Assembly: GCF_014889545.1 (NCBI RefSeq)
Contig: NZ_QKOF01000007.1
Location: 1-55,624, forward strand
DNA: 55,624 nucleotides
DNA from: Methanothermobacter thermautotrophicus
GTDB taxonomy: Archaea; Methanobacteriota; Methanobacteria; Methanobacteriales; Methanothermobacteraceae
Direction of reading: 5' to 3'
Both the position numbers and the translations under genes were made by a program. This document shows, piece by piece, positions 25,939 to 36,128 of this stretch (position 1 is its first letter; each line of letters starts with the position of its first letter). Under the pieces are notes generated by a model that worked only from the letters and a program-made list of their open reading frames with translations, did not search any database and was not told the origin of the DNA.

Positions 25939-27240
25939 ATGATATGGAACCCTGAAGCCGAATGTATGAGTCAGGAAGAAAAACAGGAATTGCAGCTCAG
26001 GAGGCTCCAGAATACAGTTGAAAGAGCCTACGAAAACGTGCCCTACTACAATAAGCGTCTGAACGAGGCAGGAGTATTTCCGGAGGATATAGAAACCCTT
26101 GATGACATAGAGAAGCTCCCCTTCACCACCAAAAATGATCTCAGGGAGGCCTACCCCTTCGGCATGTTCGCAGTACCCGATGAGGAGATAGTGGAGGTTC
26201 ACACCTCATCAGGGACAACAGGTAAACCCGTTGTATCAGGTTACACCAGCAGGGACCTTGAAATATGGTCTGAGGTTATGGCGAGGGCCCTGACAATGGG
26301 GATGGCCACAAGGAAGGACCGTATACAGAACTGCTACGGCTACGGGCTATTCACCGGAGGTCTGGGTGTTCACTACGGCGCCCAGAAGATCGGGGCCACG
26401 GTGATCCCCATCTCAGCGGGTAACACCAAGCGCCAGATTGAGATCATGCAGGACTTTGGCACCACAGTGATAACATGCACTCCATCCTATGCACTCTACC
26501 TTGCAGAGGTCCTTGAGAAGGAGGGTGTGGATATCAGTGAACTGAACCTGAAATCAGGGATATTCGGTGCAGAGATGTGGACCGAGGAGATGAGGAAAAC
26601 CATAGAGGAAAGGCTGGGCCTCACAGCCCTTAACATCTATGGCCTCACAGAGATAATAGGTCCCGGTGTCGCAATGGAGTGTACCGAGAAGAGGGGTCTC
26701 CACATTGCAGAGGACCATTTCTACCCTGAGATAATAGACCCAAAAACCGGGGAGAAGCTCCCCCATGGGACAAAGGGTGAACTAGTGCTTACAACACTCA
26801 CAAGGGAGGGCATGCCAGTCCTCAGGTTCAGGACCAAGGATATAACGGCCCTCAGAGGCGGTGAATGTGGATGCGGCCGCACCCTTGTAAGGATGGACAG
26901 GATAACTGGTAGAAGCGATGATATGCTCAAGATCCGCGGTGTTATAGTGTTCCCGTCACAGATAGAGAGGGCCCTCCTCAAGATAAAGGGACTGGAACCC
27001 CATTACCAGATAGTTGTAACAAGGCCCGAGTTCCTTGATGAACTTGAGGTACAGGTGGAGGCATCCCCTGATCTCTTCTCAGATGAGGTTAAACATGTTG
27101 AAGAGGCTAAGAGGATGATAGAGAAACATATACACAGTGAGATCGGCCTCAGGGTTAACGTGACACTTGTGGAGCCGGGAAGTCTTCCCAGGAGTGAGGG
27201 TAAGGCCATCAGGGTCATAGATAAGAGGAAATTTGACTGA
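25939..27240 (+). CDS. paaK: Phenylacetate-CoA ligase (arylacetate-activating)
   Basis: This adenylate-forming enzyme makes aryl-CoA from an arylacetate, CoA and ATP. The 433-residue protein has the AMP-binding loop [17 protein letters not shown] (about residues 92-108), [29 protein letters not shown] and a cysteine set GECGCGRT, typical of PaaK. Ribosome binding site AAGGAG lies five to seven nucleotides before ATG. In methanogens such ligases work with indolepyruvate:ferredoxin oxidoreductase to turn aryl acids into aromatic amino acids; iorAB lies 0.5 kb away. The ACT-domain gene follows after 38 nt. Confidence 0.93.
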   Translation: MIWNPEAECMSQEEKQELQLRRLQNTVERAYENVPYYNKRLNEAGVFPEDIETLDDIEKLPFTTKNDLREAYPFGMFAVPDEEIVEVHTSSGTTGKPVVSGYTSRDLEIWSEVMARALTMGMATRKDRIQNCYGYGLFTGGLGVHYGAQKIGATVIPISAGNTKRQIEIMQDFGTTVITCTPSYALYLAEVLEKEGVDISELNLKSGIFGAEMWTEEMRKTIEERLGLTALNIYGLTEIIGPGVAMECTEKRGLHIAEDHFYPEIIDPKTGEKLPHGTKGELVLTTLTREGMPVLRFRTKDITALRGGECGCGRTLVRMDRITGRSDDMLKIRGVIVFPSQIERALLKIKGLEPHYQIVVTRPEFLDELEVQVEASPDLFSDEVKHVEEAKRMIEKHIHSEIGLRVNVTLVEPGSLPRSEGKAIRVIDKRKFD

Positions 27241-27278
27241 AAACCATGAAGTGAGAGAGGCTCAAAGAGGTGTTTTGA

Positions 27279-27710
27279 ATGAAACTGAAACAGATATCTG
27301 TATTCCTTGAAAACAGGAAGGGAAGATTGAAGAATGCCATCCACGCCCTCTCGGAGGCGGGCATCAACATCAGGGCACTTTCAATTGCAGACACATCCGA
27401 GTTCGGAATACTCAGGATGATAGTCTCAGACCCTGACCTGGCCAGGAGGGCCCTTGAGGAGAGAAACTTCGTTGTGAGGGTCAACGATGTGATAGCCGTG
27501 GAGGTCCCGGATGAACCAGGCGGCCTTGATGGAATACTTGGAGTCCTCACAGACCATGACATAAATGTTGAATACATCTATGCCTTCGTTGAGAAGAAGG
27601 GTGAGAAGGCCGTTGTGGTCATAAGGACAGAGGATGTGGATGAGGGCATAAGGGCCCTTGAGGATGCAGGCATACCTGTGCTCTCATCAGAGGACATCCT
27701 CATCCTCTAA
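27279..27710 (+). CDS. ACT-domain protein, tandem ACT
   Basis: This 143-residue protein consists of two ACT domains, about residues 1-70 ([39 protein letters not shown]) and 71-143 ([37 protein letters not shown]). Stand-alone ACT pairs bind amino acids and regulate partners. It follows paaK on the same strand and is commonly linked to it in methanogens and anaerobes. AGAGGTG lies six nucleotides before ATG. It probably senses an aromatic amino acid; that is inference. Confidence 0.9.
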   Translation: MKLKQISVFLENRKGRLKNAIHALSEAGINIRALSIADTSEFGILRMIVSDPDLARRALEERNFVVRVNDVIAVEVPDEPGGLDGILGVLTDHDINVEYIYAFVEKKGEKAVVVIRTEDVDEGIRALEDAGIPVLSSEDILIL

Positions 27711-27740
27711 ATCCCTTCCCGGATACCAGCCGCACAGCAC

Positions 27741-28331
27741 TCAGACCTCAGCTGCGGCCTTGAATCCTTCCCTGAAAGCCTTCAAATTCACGTCAATCAG
27801 CCTTGGTGGCAGGTTATCCCTCATGGAGCTGATCAGTGCCTCAGATTCGAGGGGGAATCCGGGGGTGGCTGCTGCAGCTCCAAGCATCACCATGTTGAGG
27901 GATAGTATGTGACCCGCCCTCAGTGCAATTTCCTCTGCATTGAATCCCCTCACACTCCCCACCCTATCCTCAAGGGTTGAGATTATCTCATCCAGTGGGG
28001 GATAGGGGTGCTGGCTCCTCATGAGGTTAAAGGGAGGTATAATTGATGTGTTCATAATGACCGCTGATTCTTCAGACATCTTTGGAAGGGCCCTCATGGC
28101 CTCAAGTGGTTCGAAGGCCAGCACAAGGTCTGCTTCTCCATCAGGGATGATGGATCCATGAACTTCACCCATCCTTATCTCAGTTGAGACCGACCCTCCC
28201 CTCTGGGCCATGCCATGTATTTCACTCATAACGACGTTGATGTCCCCTTTCATGGCGGCCTCACCGATTATGACAGAGGTCTTTATTATGCCCTGGCCGC
28301 CCACACCACAGACGTAGATATTGTAGTTCAT
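27741..28331 (-). CDS. iorB: Indolepyruvate:ferredoxin oxidoreductase subunit beta
   Basis: IorB is the gamma-domain-like subunit that, with IorA, interconverts aryl pyruvates plus CoA with aryl acyl-CoA, carbon dioxide and reduced ferredoxin. The 196-residue protein starts [20 protein letters not shown] and contains [19 protein letters not shown], both diagnostic. ATG 28331 overlaps the iorA stop (ATGA) and has GGAGGG upstream, so I reject the longer in-frame start at 28388 inside iorA. In methanogens the enzyme is thought to run reductively for aromatic amino acid synthesis from aryl acids. Confidence 0.94.
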   Translation of the reverse strand: MNYNIYVCGVGGQGIIKTSVIIGEAAMKGDINVVMSEIHGMAQRGGSVSTEIRMGEVHGSIIPDGEADLVLAFEPLEAMRALPKMSEESAVIMNTSIIPPFNLMRSQHPYPPLDEIISTLEDRVGSVRGFNAEEIALRAGHILSLNMVMLGAAAATPGFPLESEALISSMRDNLPPRLIDVNLKAFREGFKAAAEV

Positions 28332-30184
28332 CCTTTTCCCTCCGGTTTTATGGCTCCTGCTGGACATATCTGGAGACATACACTGCATCCCCTACACTTG
28401 AGGGGGTCTATGAAGACCTTCCCATCAAGGGTCACCATTGCCGGGCAGGCAAGGTCCATTATGCATTCCAGGCAAAGGTCACATTTCTCCTCATCAACAG
28501 CCATTGCCCTTCCACGGACAGCTCCAGATGAGAGCATGCATGGATACTTTGAGATCACCACAGCCACTGATTCATGCTCCAGGGCGCGTCTAACTGTTTC
28601 TGATGTTCTCTTTATGTTCATGGGGTTCACTGTCTCCACAAACTCCACTCCAGATGCCCTCACTATCTGTTCAATGGAGATCTCAGGGGCCTCATTGCCC
28701 ATCCCATCAACGGGTAGACCCGGATGTGGCTGGCCACCAGTCATGGCTGTTGTCCTGTTATCGAGGACGACCAGCACAAATCTATGCTTGTTGTGCACCG
28801 CATTTATAAGGGGAGGTATGCCTGCATGGAAGAAGGTGGAGTCCCCTATGAATGAGACTATCCTCTGGCTGGTTGCAGCCGAGAATCCGCAGGAGGTTCC
28901 TATGCTCGAGCCCATGCTCAGGAGGTAATCGGCTGCAGAGTATGGTGGCTCTATTCCAAGGGTGTAGCACCCTATATCTGTAGGGAATACGATTTCATCC
29001 TCTGGTAGGCCCAATTCATCAGCAGCCCTCCTAACTGCATAGTAGACCGCCCTGTGAGGACATCCAGGGCATAGTGAGGGGGGTCTTTCAGGTATTTCAG
29101 GAACATAAGATTCCTTTTCAGCTGAAGGTGCGCCTGTAAGCTCTGATATTGCTTTTCGGAGTATGTCCTCGTTGTACTCATATATCTCAGGGAGTGTGCC
29201 GTCAAGTTTTCCATGGACATCCACGTCCAGGCGGGCGGATCCCACCACTGCAAGGACCTCCCTCTCCATTACCGGGTCAACCTCCTCCACAACCAGGACC
29301 CCTTCAAGGCCTGACAGGAACTCCTCCACCAGCCCTGCTGGGAATGGATAGGTGAATCCGAGTTTGAGTATGGGTAATTCAAGGCCAAGGGAGTCAAGGG
29401 CATCGTATACATAGTTGAAGGCCCCCCCTGATGCCACCACCCCGAGGTCTGAGTCACTGCCCCCATTGAATACTCGGTTGAGTTCTGATTCATCGGCACG
29501 TATCCTCAGTTCCCTCATCTTATCAACAAGTTTCCTGTGCATCACCCTGGCAGTGGCCGGTACCGGTACAAATCGTTCCGGTTCCTTACTGAAGAACCCC
29601 TCTGATGGTTCATGCATCCTGCTGCCCACCTCAACCACTCCCCTCATGTGGGATACCCTGGTTGTTGTCCTCAGGAGGACCGGGAGACCATAATCCTCTG
29701 AGAGTTCAAAGGCGTGGTTCATGAATTCAAGCACCTCCTGGGGGTTTGATGGTTCCAGGAGGGGTACACATGCAAGTCGGGCGTAGTGTCTGTTGTCCTG
29801 TTCGTTCTGGGATGAGAACATGGAGGGGTCATCGGCTGTGAGAACCACCATGCCGCCCCTCACACCTGTGTAGGCTGTGCTCATGAAGGAGTCAGAGGCC
29901 ACGTTAAGGCCCACATGTTTCATGAAGGTGAATGATCGCACACCTGAGGCTGCTGCAGCTGCAGCCACCTCCATGGCCACCTTTTCATTCACAGAGAATT
30001 CAAAGTACATGCCCGCCCTCTTCGCAATCCCTGAGAGTACATTACCTATCTCAGATGATGGTGTTCCAGGGTAGGTGCTTGCAACCCCCACCCCAGACTC
30101 TATCGCTGCCCTCACAGCAGCCTCGTTACCAAGTAAGAAGAGTTTATCGCCCCTTCTGGCGTTAAGGATATCCTCCAGTTCCAT
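28328..30184 (-). CDS. iorA: Indolepyruvate:ferredoxin oxidoreductase subunit alpha
   Basis: IorA carries thiamine diphosphate and two [4Fe-4S] clusters. The 618-residue protein shows the pyrimidine-binding N-terminal domain ([29 protein letters not shown]), the central domain, a TPP domain with [14 protein letters not shown] and [20 protein letters not shown], and a C-terminal ferredoxin domain with [14 protein letters not shown] and [12 protein letters not shown]. Order and length match the family. AGGTGAT lies three to four nucleotides before ATG. It is co-transcribed with iorB through a 4-nt overlap. Confidence 0.96.
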   Translation of the reverse strand: MELEDILNARRGDKLFLLGNEAAVRAAIESGVGVASTYPGTPSSEIGNVLSGIAKRAGMYFEFSVNEKVAMEVAAAAAASGVRSFTFMKHVGLNVASDSFMSTAYTGVRGGMVVLTADDPSMFSSQNEQDNRHYARLACVPLLEPSNPQEVLEFMNHAFELSEDYGLPVLLRTTTRVSHMRGVVEVGSRMHEPSEGFFSKEPERFVPVPATARVMHRKLVDKMRELRIRADESELNRVFNGGSDSDLGVVASGGAFNYVYDALDSLGLELPILKLGFTYPFPAGLVEEFLSGLEGVLVVEEVDPVMEREVLAVVGSARLDVDVHGKLDGTLPEIYEYNEDILRKAISELTGAPSAEKESYVPEIPERPPSLCPGCPHRAVYYAVRRAADELGLPEDEIVFPTDIGCYTLGIEPPYSAADYLLSMGSSIGTSCGFSAATSQRIVSFIGDSTFFHAGIPPLINAVHNKHRFVLVVLDNRTTAMTGGQPHPGLPVDGMGNEAPEISIEQIVRASGVEFVETVNPMNIKRTSETVRRALEHESVAVVISKYPCMLSSGAVRGRAMAVDEEKCDLCLECIMDLACPAMVTLDGKVFIDPLKCRGCSVCLQICPAGAIKPEGKG

Positions 30185-30490
30185 TAAATCACCTTTTTCA
30201 TGTGGATCTTCACATACTGAATCCGGTTAGTTTGATGAACAGTGATCTTCCCGCCCTGATCTGATAATCTCTGAACAGTTCTTCAGTGGTGGCATGGGGC
30301 CGATACCCATATCATGTTCAGTATCCATGAAGCCTGGAGCCGGGATGGCACATTCAGAGATTTAGCAGGGACTTCCAGAATACATCTGTCTGTACTGTTT
30401 AAAAGTTTATCAGTTGAAGGCACAAACCTTAATATGTGTTAATCAACAATTAAAATTCAGTTCCTTCTGAAGTTTTTCATATGAGTCAGC
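30185..30490. promoter_or_regulatory. Divergent intergenic region between iorA and tfrB
   Basis: No gene is seen in about 300 nt. CTTAATATGTG near 30427-30437 is a TATA-like box for tfrB, giving transcription start near 30460. No clear TATA box for iorA is visible. No notable repeat was found. Confidence 0.45.
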
Positions 30491-30502
30491 ATGGAGATGG
30501 AA

Positions 30503-31969
30503 ATGATAAATATCAGGGTTTTAAGATTTGAGCCAGGCGTGGATGAGGAACCACACCTTGAAAGTTATGAAATACCCTCAAAGGAGAACATGAAGGTCCT
30601 TGACGCCCTTCAACTCATAAATAAAATTCATGGAGCCAATATTGCATTCAGGAGCTCCTGCAGGGCAGGGCAGTGCGGTTCATGCGCTGTTAAGATGAAT
30701 GGGGAAGTTGTGCTGGCATGCCGCGCTGAGGTGGAAGATGGTGCCATCATAGAACCCATCGACCTCCCAGTTATAAAGGACCTTATGGTCGACCGTGGAG
30801 AAATAGAGGAGAAGGTCAGGTCAATGCAGTTATACCTCCAGTCATCATCTGAGGGAATCCAGAGGATCAAACCAGAGGATTACCTGGACTCCAAAAAGCT
30901 GAGGGGATGTATTGAATGCTTCTCCTGCATAAGCTCATGCCCGGTTATAAAGGAGAGTGCAGAGTACGCGGGGCCCTACTTTATGAGGTACCTCTCCAAG
31001 TTCGCCTTCGACCCCCGTGACACCGCTGACAGGGCACGGGAGGGTGTGGATGAAGGGCTCTACTGCTGTACAACCTGCGGTAAATGTGCAGAGGTCTGCC
31101 CCAAGGAACTCAATGTGCCAGGTGATGCCATTGAGAAACTGAGGGCTATGGCATGCAGAGAGGGTGCCGGACCCCTCGATGCCCACAGAAGGATCAGGAA
31201 ACTCATATCAGAAACAGGAAGATCCGTTGACAGGATAAAGGACGGCTTCATTGAATCAGTCGGTGAAACCCCTGGGTCAAGGATAGGTTTCTTCACCGGC
31301 TGCCTCGTGGATTACCGGATGCCGGAGGTGGGAATGGCACTCCTCCGGGTTCTCAGGGAACACGGCTTTGATGTTGACGTCCCGGAGGGGCAGGTCTGCT
31401 GCGGATCCCCCATGATAAGGACAGGGCAGGTTGACATCGTTGAGGACCTCGTTGAGAAGAACAGGAGGGCCCTGCAGGACTATGATACCATAATAACCGT
31501 CTGTGCTGGCTGCGGAGCCACCCTTAAGAAGGACTATCCACGCTACGGTGTTAAACTGAACGTCCTCGATATAAGCGAATTCCTTGCAGACAGGATCGAC
31601 ACCCTCAAAATGAAGCCAGTCAATATGAGGGTGACCTACCATGACCCATGCCACCTCAAGCGGGGACAGGGAGTGGAACTGGAACCCAGGGAGATCCTGA
31701 GGAAGATACCTGGTCTGGAATTCGTTGAAATGGAAAAGCCCGACCAGTGCTGTGGATCAGGTGGAGGTGTGAAGTCTGGTAAACCAGAGGTGGCAGAGGC
31801 CCTCGGCAGGAAGAAGGCTGATATGATACGCGACCTCGACGTCGACGCTGTTGTGACGATATGCCCCTTCTGTCAGCTACATATAAGGGACTCCCTTGAA
31901 CTGGCGGGTCTGGGTGATGTCAGGGTCATGAACATACTTGAACTGCTGGACCTCGCCTATTCTGATTGA
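30503..31969 (+). CDS. tfrB: Thiol:fumarate reductase subunit B
   Basis: TfrB, with the flavoprotein TfrA encoded elsewhere, reduces fumarate with coenzyme M and coenzyme B, giving succinate for biosynthesis and the heterodisulfide. The 488-residue protein fuses a succinate-dehydrogenase-like iron-sulfur part ([2Fe-2S] in FRSSCRAGQCGSCAVKM; clusters in CIECFSCISSCP and CCTTCGKCAEVCP) to an HdrD/HdrB-like half with two CCG domains (GCLVDYR, VCCGSP, VCAGCGATL; HDPCHL, DQCCGSGGG, ICPFC). Three in-frame ATGs exist at 30491, 30497 and 30503; GGAG precedes the last by about 7 nt, so I use it. Confidence 0.95.
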   Translation: MINIRVLRFEPGVDEEPHLESYEIPSKENMKVLDALQLINKIHGANIAFRSSCRAGQCGSCAVKMNGEVVLACRAEVEDGAIIEPIDLPVIKDLMVDRGEIEEKVRSMQLYLQSSSEGIQRIKPEDYLDSKKLRGCIECFSCISSCPVIKESAEYAGPYFMRYLSKFAFDPRDTADRAREGVDEGLYCCTTCGKCAEVCPKELNVPGDAIEKLRAMACREGAGPLDAHRRIRKLISETGRSVDRIKDGFIESVGETPGSRIGFFTGCLVDYRMPEVGMALLRVLREHGFDVDVPEGQVCCGSPMIRTGQVDIVEDLVEKNRRALQDYDTIITVCAGCGATLKKDYPRYGVKLNVLDISEFLADRIDTLKMKPVNMRVTYHDPCHLKRGQGVELEPREILRKIPGLEFVEMEKPDQCCGSGGGVKSGKPEVAEALGRKKADMIRDLDVDAVVTICPFCQLHIRDSLELAGLGDVRVMNILELLDLAYSD

Positions 31970-31984
31970 AGGGTGGAGAGATAC

Positions 31985-32707
31985 ATGGAAGCCACTGAAC
32001 TGCTGGCAGAAAACATCAGCGTTGTCTTCGTCGAACCTGAAACCCCTGGAAACATCGGTTTCCTTGCAAGGGCCATGAAGAATTTTGGTCTCAGGACCCT
32101 GATTCTCATAAACCCATGTGAACTTGAGGATGAAGCCTACTACCAAGCGATGCATGCAAGGGACATCGTGGAGGGCGCCCTTATTTACCGGGACCTGCCT
32201 GAGATGATGACTTCCCTTGAGCCTGACTTCCTTGTGGGGACCACCGGTGTGCCGGGTGGCAGTTACAATGTGGACAGGATCCCCCTCAGACCCTCCCAGC
32301 TTGCAGATGCCATCAGGCCCTCCTCAAGGACCTTCATACTATTCGGACGCGAGGGTGACGGCCTTTCCAATGAAGAGATAGGCATGTGCGACATGGTTGT
32401 GAGTGTACCTACCTCAGAGGAGTACCCCATAATGAACATAACACATGCCGCAGCCATAATATTCTATGAACTGTTCAGGAACAGGAAATTCAGATGTGAG
32501 GGCCTTGAAGAGGCTTCTGGCCTTGAGAAGGGTCTTCTCCTGGATGAAATGGATGATATACTCTCACTGATTGACATCCCGGAACATAAGCGGAGGGTTG
32601 CCTCGAGGGTATTCAGGAACATCACCGGAAGGGCCTTCATAACCGCAAGGGAGGCCCACACACTTAAGGGAGTGCTCAGGAGAATAAAGAATAGCATCAA
32701 AGGTTGA
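31985..32707 (+). CDS. trmJ: TrmJ-like tRNA 2'-O-methyltransferase
   Basis: TrmJ methylates the ribose of nucleotide 32 in tRNA. The 240-residue protein has a SPOUT knot domain: ISVVFVEPETPGNIGFLARA at the start, TFILFGREGDGLSNEEIGMC and VSVPTSEEYPIMNITHAAAI, the three SpoU motifs. A helical C-terminal extension follows. I prefer ATG 31985, six nucleotides after GGTGGAG, over GTG 31973, which falls inside that site. The gene follows tfrB by 15 nt. Confidence 0.92.
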   Translation: MEATELLAENISVVFVEPETPGNIGFLARAMKNFGLRTLILINPCELEDEAYYQAMHARDIVEGALIYRDLPEMMTSLEPDFLVGTTGVPGGSYNVDRIPLRPSQLADAIRPSSRTFILFGREGDGLSNEEIGMCDMVVSVPTSEEYPIMNITHAAAIIFYELFRNRKFRCEGLEEASGLEKGLLLDEMDDILSLIDIPEHKRRVASRVFRNITGRAFITAREAHTLKGVLRRIKNSIKG

Positions 32708-32719
32708 TGGTGGTTCTCT

Positions 32720-33817
32720 ATGCCCTTCAGCATGCTTGATATCCTTGGTATGGCTTTATTTATCCTCCTAATCATACTGCTCCCTGCCATCGTCAGGATG
32801 AGGATCTTCTCAGCCATTGAGGGGGCCATAACCGAGCTGGAGGATATGGATGAGAAGGCCCTGAAGATACTGGCAGAACTAACAGGTGCTGAAGACGTCA
32901 CTAGCCTTGATGGTTACCTTGAATTCTTCATAATCCCCCCATCGGATATAGACCCATCAGGACTGGCAGATAAATACCGGAGGCTCCTCGAGATGGGTGA
33001 TATGAGGCTCCGGGAACTTGTTGAAAAATTTCCGCCCGCCGCTGATACTGAAAGGAGGGCTAACATCATTATGTGCATCAGGGTTGCTGCAGGAATGAGG
33101 GGGATACTCAAATTCCTCAGGCACAACCTTGAAGTTGCAAGGAAAACCGGGAACCTCCAGGTCCTTGTGGCGCTCCAGATGAACCTTGGACTGATCATGA
33201 GAACCGCTAGGGCCTACATGGACGGCTGCAGGGCCATATCCTCCTCCCTTCCCATCGGTGATGGTGCAGGTCCCCTCACAGCCGGGATGCTGATAGATGA
33301 CCGTGACCCCAGGGAGTACCTCCATGAAATGGTCTACGTTAAAAAGAGGTTTATGGGGAAGGATGTTGGCATCTTGAGGCCCATGGGCACCGGTTCAAGG
33401 CTCGGAATGATAATAAAGGCCCTGGAGGATGTCCTTGCCAGGGATGAATTTGATGAGATAATAATGGTCGATGCCGCTGCAAAGCTTGAGGGTGAGAAGA
33501 CCGGGGCTGTGGCCTGCGGGATGGGTGTGGCCATCGGCGGCTCAGGTGTTGAGAAGTGGTTCATAGAGAACATGGCGCTGGAAAAGAGGACCCACTCCAT
33601 CATAATAAAGATGTCACCTGAGGAGGCGATGGTTCAGATGACAGAGGACGTCCTGAAGGGCTGTGAGGCTGCCCTTGACCAGATAAGGGGAATACTATCT
33701 GAATCGGATGCAGAATCCATCCTCATTGTGGGTGTCGGTAACAGCAGCGGCATCCCTGATTCCGTAGAAAACCCCGGTGAAATCCGGGTTAAGAAGGAGG
33801 ATAACAGCAGAGAATAG
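32720..33817 (+). CDS. DUF1512-family membrane-anchored protein
   Basis: This 365-residue protein has one N-terminal membrane segment (ILGMALFILLIILLPAIV, about residues 8-25), a helical middle part, and a C-terminal alpha/beta domain with DEIIMVDAAAKLEGEKTG, AVACGMGVAIGGSGVEKW and SILIVGVGNSSGIPDS. I recall this as DUF1512, conserved across Euryarchaeota without known function. It lies 12 nt after trmJ and 15 nt before dcd, in one rightward operon. Confidence 0.82.
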   Translation: MPFSMLDILGMALFILLIILLPAIVRMRIFSAIEGAITELEDMDEKALKILAELTGAEDVTSLDGYLEFFIIPPSDIDPSGLADKYRRLLEMGDMRLRELVEKFPPAADTERRANIIMCIRVAAGMRGILKFLRHNLEVARKTGNLQVLVALQMNLGLIMRTARAYMDGCRAISSSLPIGDGAGPLTAGMLIDDRDPREYLHEMVYVKKRFMGKDVGILRPMGTGSRLGMIIKALEDVLARDEFDEIIMVDAAAKLEGEKTGAVACGMGVAIGGSGVEKWFIENMALEKRTHSIIIKMSPEEAMVQMTEDVLKGCEAALDQIRGILSESDAESILIVGVGNSSGIPDSVENPGEIRVKKEDNSRE

Positions 33818-33832
33818 ATAGGAGATGTTTTA

Positions 33833-34426
33833 ATGGCGATACTCAGTGACCGTGACATAAAGAGGTACATCGAGGATGGTCTCATCACCATAGACCCCCT
33901 TGATGACCCTGAAAGACAGATACAGCCCTCATCGATTGATCTCAGGATAGGTAATGAATTTAAGGGATTCAGGGTTATAAGGAAACCCTGCATTGATCCG
34001 AAGGATCCCTCAGATATAGAGTCATATATGGAGACATTCCATGTTGAGGACGGTCCCTTCATAATACATCCGGGTGAGTTCGCCCTTGCAACGACCCACG
34101 AATATATAGGTCTCCCTGATGACCTTGTTGCGAGGGTTGAGGGCCGTTCATCCATCGGGAGGCTGGGTATAACCATGCATGTAACAGCAGGGTACATAGA
34201 CCCTGGTTTCCATGGAAGGATAACCCTTGAAATATCCAATATAGGTAAGATGCCCGTTGCGCTTTACCCCAGACAGAGGGTGTGCCAGATAGTATTCGAG
34301 ACAATGACGTCTCCAGCAGAGAGACCCTACGGGCACCCCTCACGTGACAGCAAGTACATCGGCCAGACAAGGCCCCAGACAAGCAGAATAAAGGATGACT
34401 ATGAGATAAAAAACTCCAGACTTTAG
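33833..34426 (+). CDS. dcd: dCTP deaminase
   Basis: This enzyme deaminates dCTP; archaeal relatives may be bifunctional, giving dUMP directly. The 197-residue protein has the trimeric dUTPase-like fold: IQPSSIDLRIGNEF, ARVEGRSSIGRLGI, HVTAGYIDPGFHGRITLEIS (catalytic Glu in the last stretch) and a C-terminal SKYIGQTRPQTSR. TAGGAGATG precedes ATG. Whether the enzyme is the bifunctional DCD-DUT type cannot be settled by eye. It lies upstream of glyS. Confidence 0.95.
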   Translation: MAILSDRDIKRYIEDGLITIDPLDDPERQIQPSSIDLRIGNEFKGFRVIRKPCIDPKDPSDIESYMETFHVEDGPFIIHPGEFALATTHEYIGLPDDLVARVEGRSSIGRLGITMHVTAGYIDPGFHGRITLEISNIGKMPVALYPRQRVCQIVFETMTSPAERPYGHPSRDSKYIGQTRPQTSRIKDDYEIKNSRL

Positions 34427-34438
34427 GGAGTGATTAAT

Positions 34439-36127
34439 GTGAACCATGAAAAAACCATGACAGTTGCAAGGAAAAGAGGTTTCCTGTGGTCTTCATTTGA
34501 AATTTACTCAGGTGTCGCGGGTTTTGTGGACTACGGTCCACTGGGTGCGATACTCAAGAACAAGATAATGAACCGATGGCGTGAATTCTATGTTGTCAGG
34601 GAGGGCTTCTATGAGATAGAGTCCCCCACAATAATGCCAGAGGAGGCCCTCAAGGCATCTGGGCACGTAGACCACTTCAATGACCCCATGACCCAGTGCA
34701 AGGAATGTATGGATGTTTACCGTGCCGATCATATCATTGAGGATGCCACCGGACGCGACGTTGAGGGTCTTGAGAACCAGGAACTCACAGAGATCATATC
34801 AGAGGAGGGCATAAGGTGCCCGAGGTGTGGAGGACACCTGACCCATGTCTGGAGCTACAACCTCATGTTCCAGACCCTCATAGGGGCCAGGGGTAAGAAG
34901 ACAGGGTACCTCAGGCCTGAAACAGCTCAGGGCATATTCATACCCTTCAAGAGGCTCCTGAGGTTCTTCAGGAACCGTCTGCCCTTTGGCGTTGTCCAGC
35001 TTGGTAAATCATACCGTAACGAGATATCCCCCAGACAGGGAGTTATAAGGCTCCGTGAATTCACACAGGCAGAGGCAGAGATATTCGTGGACCCTGAGGA
35101 CAAGACACACCCCGACTTTGAGGAGGTTAAGAATGACACCCTCCGGCTGTACCCTGCCGAAAGACAGATTGAAGATTCCGGGCCCGTGGATATGACGGCC
35201 TTGGAGGCCCTTGAAGATGGTGTAATTTCGAGTGAAGTCCTCACATACCATCTATGCCTTGCAAAAAGATTCCTGACAGATATAGGCATCCCTGAGGAGG
35301 CCCTCAGGTTCAGACAGCACCTTCCATCTGAAATGGCCCACTATGCAATTGACTGCTGGGACGTTGAGGCGTTTACAGATTCCTATGGGTGGATAGAGAT
35401 CATCGGGATTGCTGACAGGACCGACTATGATCTCAGGTCCCACAGCCAGCACAGCGGAGAGGACCTCAGGGTCTTCATAGAATATGATGAACCCAGGAGG
35501 ATTAAGAAACGTGCTGTCAGGCCGGACATGGGTAGACTTGGGCCAAGGTTCCGTAAGGATGCCGCCAGGATAGCCAGCGCCCTCAGTGAGGTTGATGTGG
35601 AGGAAATGGAGAGGGCCCTTGAGGAGGAGGGAAGGTTCATCCTTGAGGGTGAATTCGAAATACTCCCCGGTGATGTCACCTTTGAGGATGTTGAGGAAGT
35701 TGTGACGGGAAGGAAGGTGTATCCCCATGTCATAGAACCCTCCTTTGGTATTGACCGTATAATCTACACCCTCCTCCTGCACTCACTTGTGGATGATGGG
35801 GAGAGGACCTACTTCCGTCTCCCTGCCCACGTCGCACCAGTTGAGGTGACCGTTCTTCCCCTGGTGAACCGGGAGGAGATGGTGAGAAAAGCCCTTAATA
35901 TAAAGAGAAACCTCAGAAGATCAGGTTTTATCGCTGAATTTGATTCATCGGGAACAATAGGGAGGAGATATGCCCGTGCAGATGAGATAGGGGTTCCATT
36001 TGCAGTTACAGTGGACCATGAGACCCTTGAGGATGGTACAGTGACCCTCCGGAAGCGTGATGACTGCAGTCAGGTGCGTGTGAAGATCGAGGAACTGGTC
36101 CCAACACTTGAAAAACTCAGGGGATAA
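34439..36127 (+). CDS. glyS: Glycyl-tRNA synthetase (alpha2 type)
   Basis: This class II synthetase charges tRNA-Gly. The roughly 562-residue protein is of the eukaryotic/archaeal dimeric type: SGVAGFVDYGPLGAILKNKI (motif 1 area), a zinc-binding insertion with CKEC and CPRCGG, motif 2 EISPRQGVIRLREFTQAEAE, motif 3 in EPSFGIDRIIYTLLLHS, and a C-terminal anticodon-binding domain (VTVLPLVNREEMVRKA). I use GTG 34439 with GGGAGTGAT just upstream; GTG 34430 overlaps that site. It lies 12 nt after dcd. Confidence 0.96.
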   Translation: MNHEKTMTVARKRGFLWSSFEIYSGVAGFVDYGPLGAILKNKIMNRWREFYVVREGFYEIESPTIMPEEALKASGHVDHFNDPMTQCKECMDVYRADHIIEDATGRDVEGLENQELTEIISEEGIRCPRCGGHLTHVWSYNLMFQTLIGARGKKTGYLRPETAQGIFIPFKRLLRFFRNRLPFGVVQLGKSYRNEISPRQGVIRLREFTQAEAEIFVDPEDKTHPDFEEVKNDTLRLYPAERQIEDSGPVDMTALEALEDGVISSEVLTYHLCLAKRFLTDIGIPEEALRFRQHLPSEMAHYAIDCWDVEAFTDSYGWIEIIGIADRTDYDLRSHSQHSGEDLRVFIEYDEPRRIKKRAVRPDMGRLGPRFRKDAARIASALSEVDVEEMERALEEEGRFILEGEFEILPGDVTFEDVEEVVTGRKVYPHVIEPSFGIDRIIYTLLLHSLVDDGERTYFRLPAHVAPVEVTVLPLVNREEMVRKALNIKRNLRRSGFIAEFDSSGTIGRRYARADEIGVPFAVTVDHETLEDGTVTLRKRDDCSQVRVKIEELVPTLEKLRG

Positions 36128-36128
36128 A

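Noticed and set aside
28332-28388. Longer N-terminus for IorB
   Set aside because: The extra residues lie within the iorA ferredoxin domain, while ATG 28331 has a ribosome binding site and gives the family start.
28215-28928. 237-codon plus-strand frame across the iorA/iorB junction
   Set aside because: It is antisense to two strongly supported genes and has no recognisable domain.
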